From Niastella vici (lineage in GTDB: Bacteria > Bacteroidota > Bacteroidia > Chitinophagales > Chitinophagaceae): a stretch of DNA of 64,000 nucleotides. The notes under the pieces were generated by a model. It was not told the origin of the DNA. It made no database searches and was given only the letters and a program-made list of their open reading frames with translations. The position numbers and the translations under genes were made by a program. This document shows, piece by piece, positions 35,589-46,700 of the stretch (the stretch's first letter is position 1; the number at the start of each line of letters is the position of its first letter). The stretch is taken from assembly GCF_002077945.1 (NCBI RefSeq), contig NZ_LVYD01000058.1, positions 248,001 through 312,000 of the forward strand, in the 5' to 3' direction.

Positions 35589-35611
35589 AACAAACAGCGT
35601 TTTGTTTTTTT
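35589..35611 (+). terminator. Weak terminator before the NusG-paralogue gene
   Basis: AACAAA (35589-35594) and TTTGTT (35601-35606) form a short stem followed by a T run to 35611. The stem is weak, so it may be a partial terminator or part of a leader. The gap 35559-35757 otherwise shows no gene. Confidence 0.45.
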
Positions 35612-35757
35612 AAAATAATTTGAATAGCATTTCCCGCTCGGGAGATCTGTTCCTGAAAATTTCCTGACCTTTTATTTTCCTTTTTTTTTGCAGAGAAGTC
35701 CTGTTACTTACTGTAGCGATAGCCTTATTCTTTACTCAACCTTAATCCTGTTTCCGC

Positions 35758-36264
35758 ATGAATGGTTTTAATACCGGCTGGTACCTGATCTATACCCGGC
35801 CACGCCATGAGAAGAAAGTATACGGTCAACTTATTGAACGGAGCATCAATTCCTATCTTCCTTTAAAGAAAACGCTCAAGACCTGGCACGACCGGAAAAA
35901 ATATGTCGACGAACCATTGTTTCCCTCTTATGTCTTTGTTCAACTTGAAAATGGTGAAGATTATTACCGGTGTATGCAAACAGACGGGTATCTGTATTAT
36001 GTCAGGTCTGGCAAGAGCGTAGCGCGGATCAATGACGCGTTGATAAATAATCTAAAGCTTACAGTAAATGATGAAAATGAGATCCAGGTGTCGGAACGCT
36101 ATTTCGAACCAGGCAAACAATTGACCATTACCCGTGGTGTGCTCGCGGGTCTTTCCTGCGAGGTGGTGAGGCATGATGGCAAAGAAAAATTACTGGTGCG
36201 TGTAGAGCTCCTGAACAGGAGCGTTCTTATGACATTACCCGAAAAAAATTTAATAGCTATTTAA
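35758..36264 (+). CDS. NusG/RfaH-family transcription antiterminator, UpxY-like
   Basis: A 168-residue NusG paralogue. The NGN domain (about 5-105) opens TGWYLIYTRPRHEKKVYGQL and includes EPLFPSYVFVQL; the C-terminal KOW-like domain (about 120-168) has FEPGKQLTITRGVLAGLSCE. It is shorter than housekeeping NusG and fits the specialised UpxY/RfaH/LoaP group, which ride on polymerase to let it read very long operons. The stop overlaps the PKS ATG by 1 bp (TAATG), placing it at the head of the run of synthase genes, as expected for an operon-specific antiterminator. Confidence 0.9.
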   Translation: MNGFNTGWYLIYTRPRHEKKVYGQLIERSINSYLPLKKTLKTWHDRKKYVDEPLFPSYVFVQLENGEDYYRCMQTDGYLYYVRSGKSVARINDALINNLKLTVNDENEIQVSERYFEPGKQLTITRGVLAGLSCEVVRHDGKEKLLVRVELLNRSVLMTLPEKNLIAI

Positions 36265-39200
36265 TGAAAAATAAAAATAACAATAGTGGTTTGGAGATCG
36301 CTATCGTGGGTATCAGCTGCCGCCTGCCGGGAGCAGATAACTGGCGGCAGTACTGGGACAATCTGAAGAAGGGCATAGAATCGGTAGAGTTCCTGTCGGA
36401 TCAGGAACTGATCGATGCGGGGGTAGACCCTGGTATGATGGCGCGTAAAAATTATGTGCCTGTAAGAGCTGCCATGAGAAAGAAAGACCAGTTTGACGCG
36501 TCCTTTTTTGGATACCGGCCAGATGAAGCAACCCTCATGCATCCTATGAACCGCATTTTTCACGAATGTGTGTGGGAAGCTTTTGAAGATGCGGGTTATG
36601 ACCCCAGGCAGGTAAATGGCCCAATAGCATTGTTTACCGGCGGGGGAGATGATCTGAACTGGAGGATCCATTCGCATTTAAAAAATTCGCAGTTGCAGAT
36701 AGATGGCCTTACGCTCAACCAGATCAATAATAAGGATTACCTGGGTCCGCTGCTGGCCTATAAATTTAACTTCAAAGGGCCGGTGGTAACGTTGCATACC
36801 GCATGTTCCACCTCGTTAGTTTCCGTTAACCTGGCCTGTAAAGCCTTGTTATTCGGTGAAGCAAAGATGGCCGTTGCGGGTGGGGTACATGCAGCTACCA
36901 CCCGGGATGGAGGTTATTTATACCAGGAGGGAATGGCCAACTCGATTGATGGTCATTGCCGTGCTTTTGACAAAGATGCCAACGGAGCGGTCAGCGGTGA
37001 GGGTTCATGCGTCGTTGTTCTTAAACGGCTCGCAGATGCCATCGAAGAGGGAGATCATATTTACGCTGTTATCAAGGGCAGTTTCGTCAACAGTGATGGT
37101 GATAGAAGAGCTGGATTTACTGCGCCCAGTGTGGAAGGACAGGCTGAATGCATCAGGCGGGCGTATGCTTTTGCCAAAGTAACCCCTGATACCATCGGTT
37201 ATGTAGAAACGCATGGTACGGCAACCCGCCTGGGCGACCCGATCGAGATCGAAGCGCTGAATATTGCTTTTAACAGGGCAACAGAAAAACATTGCGCCAT
37301 CGGGTCGGTGAAATCGAATTTAGGACATCCCGATACGTCCGCAGGAGTGGCTGGTCTTATCAAGGCCTGTCTCTCCCTGAAATATAAACTAATACCTCCC
37401 AGCCTGCATTTCAATTCGCCCAATCCGGCTATTGATTTTGCAGGAGGGCCTTTCTATGTGAATACGGAACTGAAAGAATGGAACAGGAACGGAACGATGC
37501 CTCTTCGCGCTGCAGTAAGCTCCATGGGTATGGGCGGTACCAATGCGCATGTAATACTGGAGGAGGCTCCGGAAGAAACAGCATACGAACAGGGGTGGCC
37601 TTTCCGGATACTAACCTTATCGGCCAGAACGGACCAGTCATTAGCAAGATACACGAACGATCTGAAGACGTTTGTGCTAGAACATGAAGATATCAATATC
37701 GACGATCTTGCATTCACTTTACAAACGGGTCGCCGGCACTTTCCCAGCCGGTATGCCGGGGTGTTTTCAACCAGAGAGCAGTTGCTGTCCCTTTTGGATG
37801 CACAAGCCGGGAAACAATCTTCCGGTAAGATCATGGAAAAGCAATCGAGGCTGGTCTTTATGTTCCCCGGCGTAGGCTCGCAATACCTCAATATGGGAAA
37901 GGAGCTCTATCAGTCGGTGCCTGCATTCAGAACGGAAATGGATCTTGGATTTTCACTGATCAACCGGCTGATGGGTATTGATATCAGGGAAACGATCTAT
38001 CCTACTGGCCGGGCAAAAGGGTTGCTCGATGAATCGCTGTATAATTATCCCCTGATCTTCCTGTTCGAATATGCGCTAGCGAAATGGCTGATGTCGACAG
38101 GAGTAATACCCGACTACATGATCGGGCATAGCCTGGGAGAATATGTTGCTGCCGTGATCAGCGGGATATTCACTTTCGAAGATGCGATGATGCTGATCCT
38201 CAAAAGGGCTGAAATAGTGATGAAACTTCCTGAGGGCGTAATGCTAAGTGTGGCAGCGGGGGAAGACGCTGCGGGTGGATATATCAGGGAAGGCGTTTCT
38301 CTCGCTGCGATAAACGGTCCGGGTCAGATAGTGCTGTCTGGAGAGCCGCAGGCCATGAACAGGCTGGCCGCTGAACTTGACCAGTGCAACACCGACTATG
38401 TGAAGCTGCGCACGGCACAGGCTTACCATTCTCATATGCTCGATCCATTCCTGGATGAATACAGGCAGCAGTTGGAAAAGGTACAATTTCATACACCCAA
38501 AATACCTATTATCTCGAATATGACCGGGGAGTTCGTTGAGCCGGAAGTTGCTGCCTCCCCCACATACTGGTTACGCCATATGCGTAATACCGTTAGGTTT
38601 TCTCAGGGGATCAAAACGCTGCTTAACCGGGATGAGGAGATGTTGTTTGTGGAGGTTGGTGCGGGCAACTCGCTCACCAGTTTGCTGAAGCAACACCAGG
38701 ATGACGGCAGGGATATCTTTTCCCATTACCTGGTGCGGTCGCTGTGGGAAGAAAACAGTGATCTTCGGTTGGTATCGGCAACCCTGGCATCTTTATGGTC
38801 GCGGGGGTTAGAGGTAAACTGGAAGGCATTTCATGCGCATGAAAAAAGGAAGAAGATGCCATTACCTACCTATTCTTTTGAACCTGTTCGTTTTGATCAT
38901 AAGGCTGATCTTTCCGCCGGTGCAGGCATGCTTGCCCTTCCGGGTAAAAGGTCCCTGGAAAACTGGCTGTATTATCCATCCTGGATGCAGTCAGCTACAT
39001 TCCACCACATAGGCAGAAAAGATAAAGGGACATATCTCTTTTTTTCCCCTGGCAGGGAATTTTCCGGCTATTTTACAGGCCTGCTTGTGGCAAACGGTTG
39101 CCGGGTCATCGAAGTGTATACCGGTGAAGAATATTCTAAGACGTCTCCTGACTCATATATTATAAATCCCCATTCGCCAAACGATCTGCGAATACTGGTC

Positions 39201-40691
39201 GAAGATTGCCATCATGCCCGGGAGAACATTACTGACATCATTTATGCAGGGCATGAAGGTAATTTTTATACGCCTTTTTGGAAGGCTATTCAGGCCTTTT
39301 TGCAGGCCGGCCGCCTGGAAGGAAAGAGGATATTCCTTTTAACCGACAGGCTGTATAAGGTTTCCGGAACAGAGATGTTTTCAGCAGATGCTTCGCTGAT
39401 GCCGGGCATACTGTCTGTTCTGCCCCAGGAGCAAGCGGTTACCTGTATGAATATCGATATAGATGTAAGCGCAGACCCGGCAACTTTTGCTGAAGCAGTA
39501 GTGGCCGAACTGCTGTGCGCCCGACAAATAAAACAACCATCCATTGCCGTCCGGGGCGGTCAGCGATGGGAGCTCGTTTACCGCAGGCTTCCCGGTATTG
39601 CGGATCATGAAAGAAAAATAATTAAGAAAGAAGGATGCTACCTCGTTACGGGTGGTTTGGGAGAACTGGGCCTTTTGCTCGCAACGTATTTATTAAAACA
39701 ATACCAGGCAAGGATCATAGTGACCGGCGGGGAGGAACTCACCGGCGCCGGCATGAAAGACAAACTCCGCAGGCTGCAGAAGTTGAAGGAAATGGGAGGA
39801 AGTGTACAATACGTAAATACGAATATTGCAGACCGGGAGTCTTTCGAATCTGTGGTCACAATGATAGAAAAGGAACATGGACGCATTGATGGATTGATCC
39901 ATACGGCGGCGATTATCGACAGAGCCCATGTTGAATTGGTAGAAGATCTTACTGAACAACGGGTACAGGAGATCTTGGTCCCGGTAGTAACAGCAGCAAA
40001 AAATATCTACGATGTTTTTAAGCACAAAAAACCTGACTTCGTATGGATCGCCAGCAGCCTGGTAGCTGCTGTGGGCGGACTGGGGTACAGCACTTATGCA
40101 GCAGCGTGTAGCTGGGTGCATCATTTCATAGCGTCGAAGTCTTCCGAATTACCTTCCTGGAAATGTGTGGGGTTGGGTGAGATGGCTTTTGATGAGATGG
40201 AATCTAATCCTGCTGTGCTGCATCCTTCAGAGATCAGGGGTTTGTTCGAGCGCACATTACAGTATAACAATTGCCCTGTCGTGTTCGAAACCATCACCGA
40301 CCTGATGCAAAGAATAGAGGCTGTGAATAGTGCTGAAAATATTGCAGGTGCGGGAGAAGCTGTTGCAGAAATTGCGGCTGCAAAGACCGAGCGTCCCAGT
40401 TTAGAAACTAACTATATCTCCCCTGAAACAACTACGGAAAAAGAGGTGGTTAGCCTGATCGAAGGATTTTTTGGGATAGATGGAGTGGGTGTAGAAGACA
40501 GTTTCTTCGACCTTGGAGGCGACTCGCTGAAGGCAATGGTTTTCCTGCGATCAGTAAGAAAGAAGTTCATGGTCGATCTATCATTGAAAGCCTTCTTTCA
40601 GTTGAAGAATGTTCGTCAGCTGGCATTGGAAATAGATGATATCTGCTGGATCAATAGCAAGAAAGAAAAACAATTTGTCGTAGACATTTAA
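36264..40691 (+). CDS. Type I polyketide synthase module: KS-AT-KR-ACP
   Basis: A 1475-residue single module. KS (about 9-430) has the active Cys181 (TACSTS), His317 (ETHGTAT) and His355 (NLGHPDT). AT (about 530-830) has Ser623 (GHSLGEY) and the specificity region QAYHSH at 719-724, which is neither the standard HAFH nor YASH. KR (about 930-1330) keeps the nucleotide loop TGGLGELG (1129-1136), a Ser pair (1264-1265) and Tyr1278, but the conserved Lys position is Val1241 (VPVV for APKV) and the Asn four residues after Tyr is Cys1282. The ACP Ser is 1421 (GGDSL). No DH, ER or TE. With the FkbH cassette upstream, a hydroxy- or methoxymalonyl extender is likely. Confidence 0.95.
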   Translation: MKNKNNNSGLEIAIVGISCRLPGADNWRQYWDNLKKGIESVEFLSDQELIDAGVDPGMMARKNYVPVRAAMRKKDQFDASFFGYRPDEATLMHPMNRIFHECVWEAFEDAGYDPRQVNGPIALFTGGGDDLNWRIHSHLKNSQLQIDGLTLNQINNKDYLGPLLAYKFNFKGPVVTLHTACSTSLVSVNLACKALLFGEAKMAVAGGVHAATTRDGGYLYQEGMANSIDGHCRAFDKDANGAVSGEGSCVVVLKRLADAIEEGDHIYAVIKGSFVNSDGDRRAGFTAPSVEGQAECIRRAYAFAKVTPDTIGYVETHGTATRLGDPIEIEALNIAFNRATEKHCAIGSVKSNLGHPDTSAGVAGLIKACLSLKYKLIPPSLHFNSPNPAIDFAGGPFYVNTELKEWNRNGTMPLRAAVSSMGMGGTNAHVILEEAPEETAYEQGWPFRILTLSARTDQSLARYTNDLKTFVLEHEDINIDDLAFTLQTGRRHFPSRYAGVFSTREQLLSLLDAQAGKQSSGKIMEKQSRLVFMFPGVGSQYLNMGKELYQSVPAFRTEMDLGFSLINRLMGIDIRETIYPTGRAKGLLDESLYNYPLIFLFEYALAKWLMSTGVIPDYMIGHSLGEYVAAVISGIFTFEDAMMLILKRAEIVMKLPEGVMLSVAAGEDAAGGYIREGVSLAAINGPGQIVLSGEPQAMNRLAAELDQCNTDYVKLRTAQAYHSHMLDPFLDEYRQQLEKVQFHTPKIPIISNMTGEFVEPEVAASPTYWLRHMRNTVRFSQGIKTLLNRDEEMLFVEVGAGNSLTSLLKQHQDDGRDIFSHYLVRSLWEENSDLRLVSATLASLWSRGLEVNWKAFHAHEKRKKMPLPTYSFEPVRFDHKADLSAGAGMLALPGKRSLENWLYYPSWMQSATFHHIGRKDKGTYLFFSPGREFSGYFTGLLVANGCRVIEVYTGEEYSKTSPDSYIINPHSPNDLRILVEDCHHARENITDIIYAGHEGNFYTPFWKAIQAFLQAGRLEGKRIFLLTDRLYKVSGTEMFSADASLMPGILSVLPQEQAVTCMNIDIDVSADPATFAEAVVAELLCARQIKQPSIAVRGGQRWELVYRRLPGIADHERKIIKKEGCYLVTGGLGELGLLLATYLLKQYQARIIVTGGEELTGAGMKDKLRRLQKLKEMGGSVQYVNTNIADRESFESVVTMIEKEHGRIDGLIHTAAIIDRAHVELVEDLTEQRVQEILVPVVTAAKNIYDVFKHKKPDFVWIASSLVAAVGGLGYSTYAAACSWVHHFIASKSSELPSWKCVGLGEMAFDEMESNPAVLHPSEIRGLFERTLQYNNCPVVFETITDLMQRIEAVNSAENIAGAGEAVAEIAAAKTERPSLETNYISPETTTEKEVVSLIEGFFGIDGVGVEDSFFDLGGDSLKAMVFLRSVRKKFMVDLSLKAFFQLKNVRQLALEIDDICWINSKKEKQFVVDI

Positions 40692-40702
40692 CATACGTTT
40701 CT

Positions 40703-43700
40703 ATGAATGTAAAAGAAGTACTGCGGGAGCTGAAGGAGAATAAGATCGACATCGCCCTGCACAATGGTGATATCCGGCTCAGCAGCGATAATCCGGAGAT
40801 TCCTGCAGCGATGATCCGGCAGATCAGGGAGATGAAAAAGGAGGTGATCGATTATCTGAAGCAACATATTAGTGATGATGCGGTCATAGATGCTATTCCT
40901 TTGTTACCGCCTCAGGAGGATTATGTATTGTCATCTTCCCAAATGCGTTTGTGGATGGTGACCCAACTGGCGGAAGGAGGCACTGCCTACAATATGAACG
41001 GGGTGTATATTTTCAAGGGCCAGGTAGATGAACTTGCACTGGAATATGCATTCAATATCCTTATGGCGCGACATGAGAGCCTGCGGACTATATTCCGTAA
41101 TAATACATCCGGGGAAGTACGGCAGGTGATCGTGCCCCTGAATGAGTTGGAATTTTCCCTTGGCCGCATAGACCTTCGGGACCGGGCCGACAGGAAGGAG
41201 CATGTAAGACAACTGCTTGATGCTGCATTCAGAAAACCGTTCGATCTTTTAAAAGGGCCGCTCATCAGGGCCTGTATTTACCGGTTGGAGGATGATGAAT
41301 GGGTATTCTCCTATACCATGGATCACATCATCACAGACGGCTGGTCAATGGATATTTTGTTCGGGGAATTACAACTGTTGTACAATGCCCGTATTAGTGG
41401 TAAAGAGAATCCCTTATCCCCTTTGCGGATCCAATACAAGGATTATGCTTCATGGCAGCAGCGGTGGTTCCAGAAGCCTTCGCTGAAAAGACAACGGGAA
41501 TACTGGATGCAGCAGTTTGCCGACAATGTGCCGGTACTGGAGATGCCTGTTGACAAGCCGCGCCCCATGGTGAAAAGTTTCAGGGGGGGAGAGATGCGCA
41601 GATACATCAGTGCGGAGAAAACAAGTGCTCTGAGAGATCTGTGCCAGGCAGAAGGAAGTACGCTGTTCATGGGATTGCTGGCTGTTATAAATACCCTGAT
41701 ATACCGTTATTCGGAACAGGAAGATATTGTTATTGGAAGCCCCATTGCAGGAAGGGTTCACCCCGACCTGGAAGATCAGATAGGATTTTATGTAAATACA
41801 CTGGCGTTACGAACACGCATTTCAGGTAAGGATACTTTCCGGCAGCTGTTGACTACCGTTAGAGATATTACGCTCGGGGCCTATCAAAACCAGGAATTCC
41901 CTTTTGATGAGCTGGTAGCCAACCTGCCTATACAAAGGGACATGAGCCGTAACCCTTTATTTGATGTGGTGGTAGCATTGCTCAATCATGAGATCAATGG
42001 AGCCAGGAAAAAGCAAAGACCAGCGAATTTTGAAGCGACCCCCTGGAAGACCAATGAATATAAGATAAGCAAGTTTGACCTGAGCTTTGTGTTTACCGAA
42101 ACGGAGAATGGCCTTACCGCCTATATCGAATATAACACCGACGTTTATCTCGAGGATTCCATTCGCCAAATGTCGGGCTACTTTGAAAATTTACTGGACG
42201 CTATTTTGAGTCAGCCTGACCAGTCCATCGGCCTGTTACCTTTGCTCAATGAGCAGCAGCAAAAAGAATTGCTGATATCACTCCAGGCTCCCATGGTGGC
42301 TGTTCAGGAAGAGGGGACGCGGCCAGGCGAAGAGGCGGCGACGGAAAAGACCGTCGTGAGGTTGTTTGAGGAGCAGGTGAATAAAACGCCTGATGCCATT
42401 GCATTGATCTTTGAAGAGAACAGCTTAACCTATAAGGAATTGAATGAGCAGGCCAACCGGGTAGCACATTACCTAAGAGAGTCGTGTGCTATTGTTCCGG
42501 ATGACCTGGTAGGGGTGCGACTGCAACGTAGTCATCGGATGATCGTCGCGCTGTTGGGTATTCTGAAAGCAGGGGGCGCCTATGTGCCCATCGACCCGGA
42601 ATATCCTGATGAAAGGGTACAGTATATCCTTTCAGACAGCAGGTGTACACTGCTGCTGGAAGAAGCAGAACTTAAAAAAGCTTTAACAGGGGAATATAGC
42701 GGGGAGAACCCAACGGCTGTTAATATTCCTTCCCACCTGGCTTATGTAATATATACTTCGGGATCAACGGGATTGCCGAAAGGTGTCATGGTAGAGCACA
42801 AGAGCATTGTGCGGTTGGTGAAGCCCGGTGATTTTGTTCCGCTGACCGGGCGGGAGACGTTGTTGTCAACCGGCTCCCTTTCTTTTGATGCAACCATTTT
42901 TGAATTCTGGGGCATGCTGCTCAACGGTGGGCGGTTGATATTATGCACGGCCCAAACACTGTTGAATGGCACTGTGCTGGAGCAGCTGATCAGGCGTTGG
43001 GGTGTAGATACGATGTGGTTTACAGTGAGCTTTTTCAATCAGCTGGTGAGCAGGAACATTAGTGTATTCTCCGGCCTGAAGACTATTCTTATAGGTGGTG
43101 AAAAGCTATCGGCTGAATATATCCGCATTTTAAAGGATCGGTACCCGCACGTGAAGATCATCAATGGGTATGGCCCAACGGAGAACACCGTTTTTACCCT
43201 GACCTGTGAAATACATTCGGCCGGCTATATTCCCATAGGAAAACCAATGCGGAATACATATGCCTATGTCCTGAACAGGAAGGGACAGTTGCAACCTCCG
43301 GGCATGATGGGTGAAATTTGCGCGGGCGGTTTGGGGGTTGCCAGGGGCTATTTGTACAGGCCGGAATTGACGGCGGAAAAATTTGTCGATGATCCATACC
43401 TCCCGGGCGCACGGCTTTACCGTACCGGAGATCTGGGAAGGCTGCTGCCAGACGGAAATTTTGAATTTCTGGGGCGCAGGGATGACCAGCTAAAGATCAG
43501 GGGATTCCGTATTGAACCCGGAGAGATCGAAAGTGTGTTGTTGCGGCATAAGGCTGTGAAGGGGGCTGTGGTAGTTGCTGTGCCGAACAGAATGGGAGAA
43601 AAGGAGCTGGCTGCCTATCTCGTTAGTGAGGAAGTGCTCCATGTATCGGAACTGCGATCCTGGCTCTCGGAAGCGTTACCCTCGTACATGCTGCCTGTTC

Positions 43701-46700
43701 ATTATGTTCAGTTATCTGAATTGCCGCTGACGGCTAATGGAAAGGTCGACAAACGGGCCCTGCCTCATCCGGAAGGGATGGAAATGGCAACCGGAAAAAA
43801 ATATGTTGCTCCACGTAATGAAATAGAAACAAAGCTGGTTGCCATCTGGCAGGAAATGCTGAGCAGGGAAAGGATCAGTGTGAATGACGATTTTTTCGAG
43901 CTGGGTGGCCATAGCCTGAAAGTATTCCGGCTGGCCAGTGTACTGGATAAAGAATTTGGCGTTAAGCTAAAGATGCGCGACCTGTTTATGCATGTAGAGC
44001 TTGGCGCGCAGGCAATGTTGATAGAGCGGGCACAAAAGGGGATCGATGCCCCCGGCCAGCAGGTGGAAGGAACAGACGGCATTAAACACGAAACACCGGT
44101 TGTTGTTCCCATTGAGAACATTCCGTTGACACCGGATTATATTTTATCCTCGGGCCAACACCGGCTTTGGGTATTGCAACGGTTTTCAGAAGACAGTGTT
44201 GCATATAATGTACCTTATGCCTACACGCTGCGCGGAAAAATTGAGGAAGACCTGCTTGAGCGGGCGCTTGGAATGATCGTTGAAAGACACGAGATATTAC
44301 GAACAGTTTTCAGGGAAGACGGTTCCGGAGAAGTGCGGCAGTTGGTGCTTCCTGCAAACGCTTCCGGCTTTATAACTGTGCGGGAAGACGTACGTGACAG
44401 AATAGATAAACGGGAATATATAAAGCATAGGGTTGAACGAATGTTCCATGAGGCATTCGATCTGGCAAAAGGACCATTGGTAAGAACAGGTTTGTTCAGA
44501 GTGGAAGACAATGAATGGGTGTTTTGTTATGTGATGCATCATATCATCGTTGATGGGTGGTCAATGGCCGTTCTTATAAGAGAATTCAGTCAGCTGATGA
44601 CTGAGCACAGCGGACAGGTGATGGCAGGGATCAATCCACTGCCACCGCTGCGTATCCAATACAAAGATTATGCACATTGGCAGCAGGAGCAACTTGCCGG
44701 ACAGGTGATGAAAGCGCACCGGGACTACTGGATGCGACAATTCGAAGGAGAGTTGCCTGTACTTGAGCTCACCGGTTCCGGTTTGCGCAGACAGCTGAAA
44801 AGCTACCGGGGCGGTAAAGTACGCCGCGAGTTAGGAACTGCAGAACTGGCTGTATTGAAAAAATTCTGCCGGGAAGAAGGCGGCACTTTGTTTATGGGAC
44901 TATTGTCAGTCCTGAATATGCTGCTTTACAGGTATTCGGGCCAACAAGATATTATAGTCGGCAGCCCAATAGCCGGCAGGGACAATGCTGACCTGGAGGA
45001 TCAGGTCGGGTTCTATGTGAATACGCTGGCGTTGCGCAACAGGTTCGAAGGAACAGATGATTTCAGGCAGCTATTGCAAAAAGTGAAGAAGACCACTCTG
45101 GAAGCTTACGAGCATCATCCTTACCCTTTTGATCAGCTGGTGAATGCGCTTCCCTTGCAAAGGGGTATGGGCAGAAACCCTTTATTCGACGTACTGATCG
45201 ACTTCTCGAACCTGAATGAAACAATACATACACAGATGCAGCAGCGGTGGTTTAAGGATTTCGAATTAGAAAAATTCGGGGCTGTTGCACCGTCGATCAG
45301 TAAGGTGGACCTGACTTTTTTTCTGGAAGAGAATAACGGGGCTTTGTCCCTGTCAATAGAATATGATTCAGATCTGTACAGTAAGGAATGGGTAGAGCGG
45401 ATGTGCGTACATTACCAACAGCTGCTCGAGGCTGTGAGTGCTGATCCCTCAAGGCCCATTGAGCAGATAGATATCCTGGACGACCTGGAAAAACAGATAC
45501 TGAAAGACTTTAACAAACCATCATCAGCGGCGCCAGGGTACACCAACGTTGTGACCTTGTTTAACAGGCAGGCTGCAGCGACGCCAGAGGCCGTGGCCGT
45601 GGAGTTTGGCGAGCACCGGCTAACGTACCGTGAGTTGAATGAAAGGTCAGATGCATTGGCGGCTTATTTTGCCGATGAGTATTCAATACGGCCCGGCGAC
45701 CTTATCGGGATCATGCTGCCCCGTTCGGAAAAACTCATCGTCGCTATACTTGCTACGCTCAAGCTGGGTTGTGCATTCGTGCCGCTGGATCCTGAATATC
45801 CTGCCACGCGGAAAAAGTTTATCATAGAGGACACAGGTGTTAAGCTGATGGTTATACAGGCAGATGAACTCGCAACGCTCGATTATTACGAAGGTCAGGT
45901 CTTCGCCATCGACATTCAGCTCGATGCCATTGTGCCGGCAACACCATTTGCCATGCCACACATTTTGCCCGGCAACACCGCATATCTTATTTATACATCG
46001 GGTTCTACCGGGAAGCCAAAGGGCTGTGAGATCGCACATCAAAGCTTTGCTAATTACATTCAATGGGCCAACCGTTATTATTTCCCCGAAGGGCTGATCC
46101 CGAATTTCAGCTTGTTTACGCCGGTGACCTTCGACCTTACTATTACAAGTATCTTCTGTACGTTGACGAGTGGGGGCACATTGGGCATTTATTCACAACA
46201 TGCCGACATTACGGAGATACTTGCTAACTGTATGTCCGGCAGATTTTCTGCCAATTGCGTTAAGCTAACGCCGTCCCATGTCGACATGCTGAGCCAGCTT
46301 GGCCTTGGCAGTTCACCGGTGGTTTGCGTGATCCTGGGCGGTGAGCCGGTTGACAGGCGGCACGTTCACTTCCTTAAGGAGTTGAACCCCGATATGCGGA
46401 TCTATAACGAATACGGGCCAACGGAGGCAACGGTAGGCTGTACAGTTGCGCTGCTGTCGGCAGATGAGCCGGTACTGATTGGTAAGCCGATTGCCAATAC
46501 ACACATCTATATCACCAATGCCGCAGGCGTTTTGCAACCAGCGGGTATCGAGGGAGAAATATGGATAGGGGGAACAGGAGTTGCCAAAGGTTATTTAAAC
46601 CGTCCTGATCTGACGAATGAAAAATTTGTAATGGATCCTTTTTTTCCCGGCGGCCGAATTTACAAAACGGGCGATCGTGGGCGTTGGTTAAAGAATGGAA

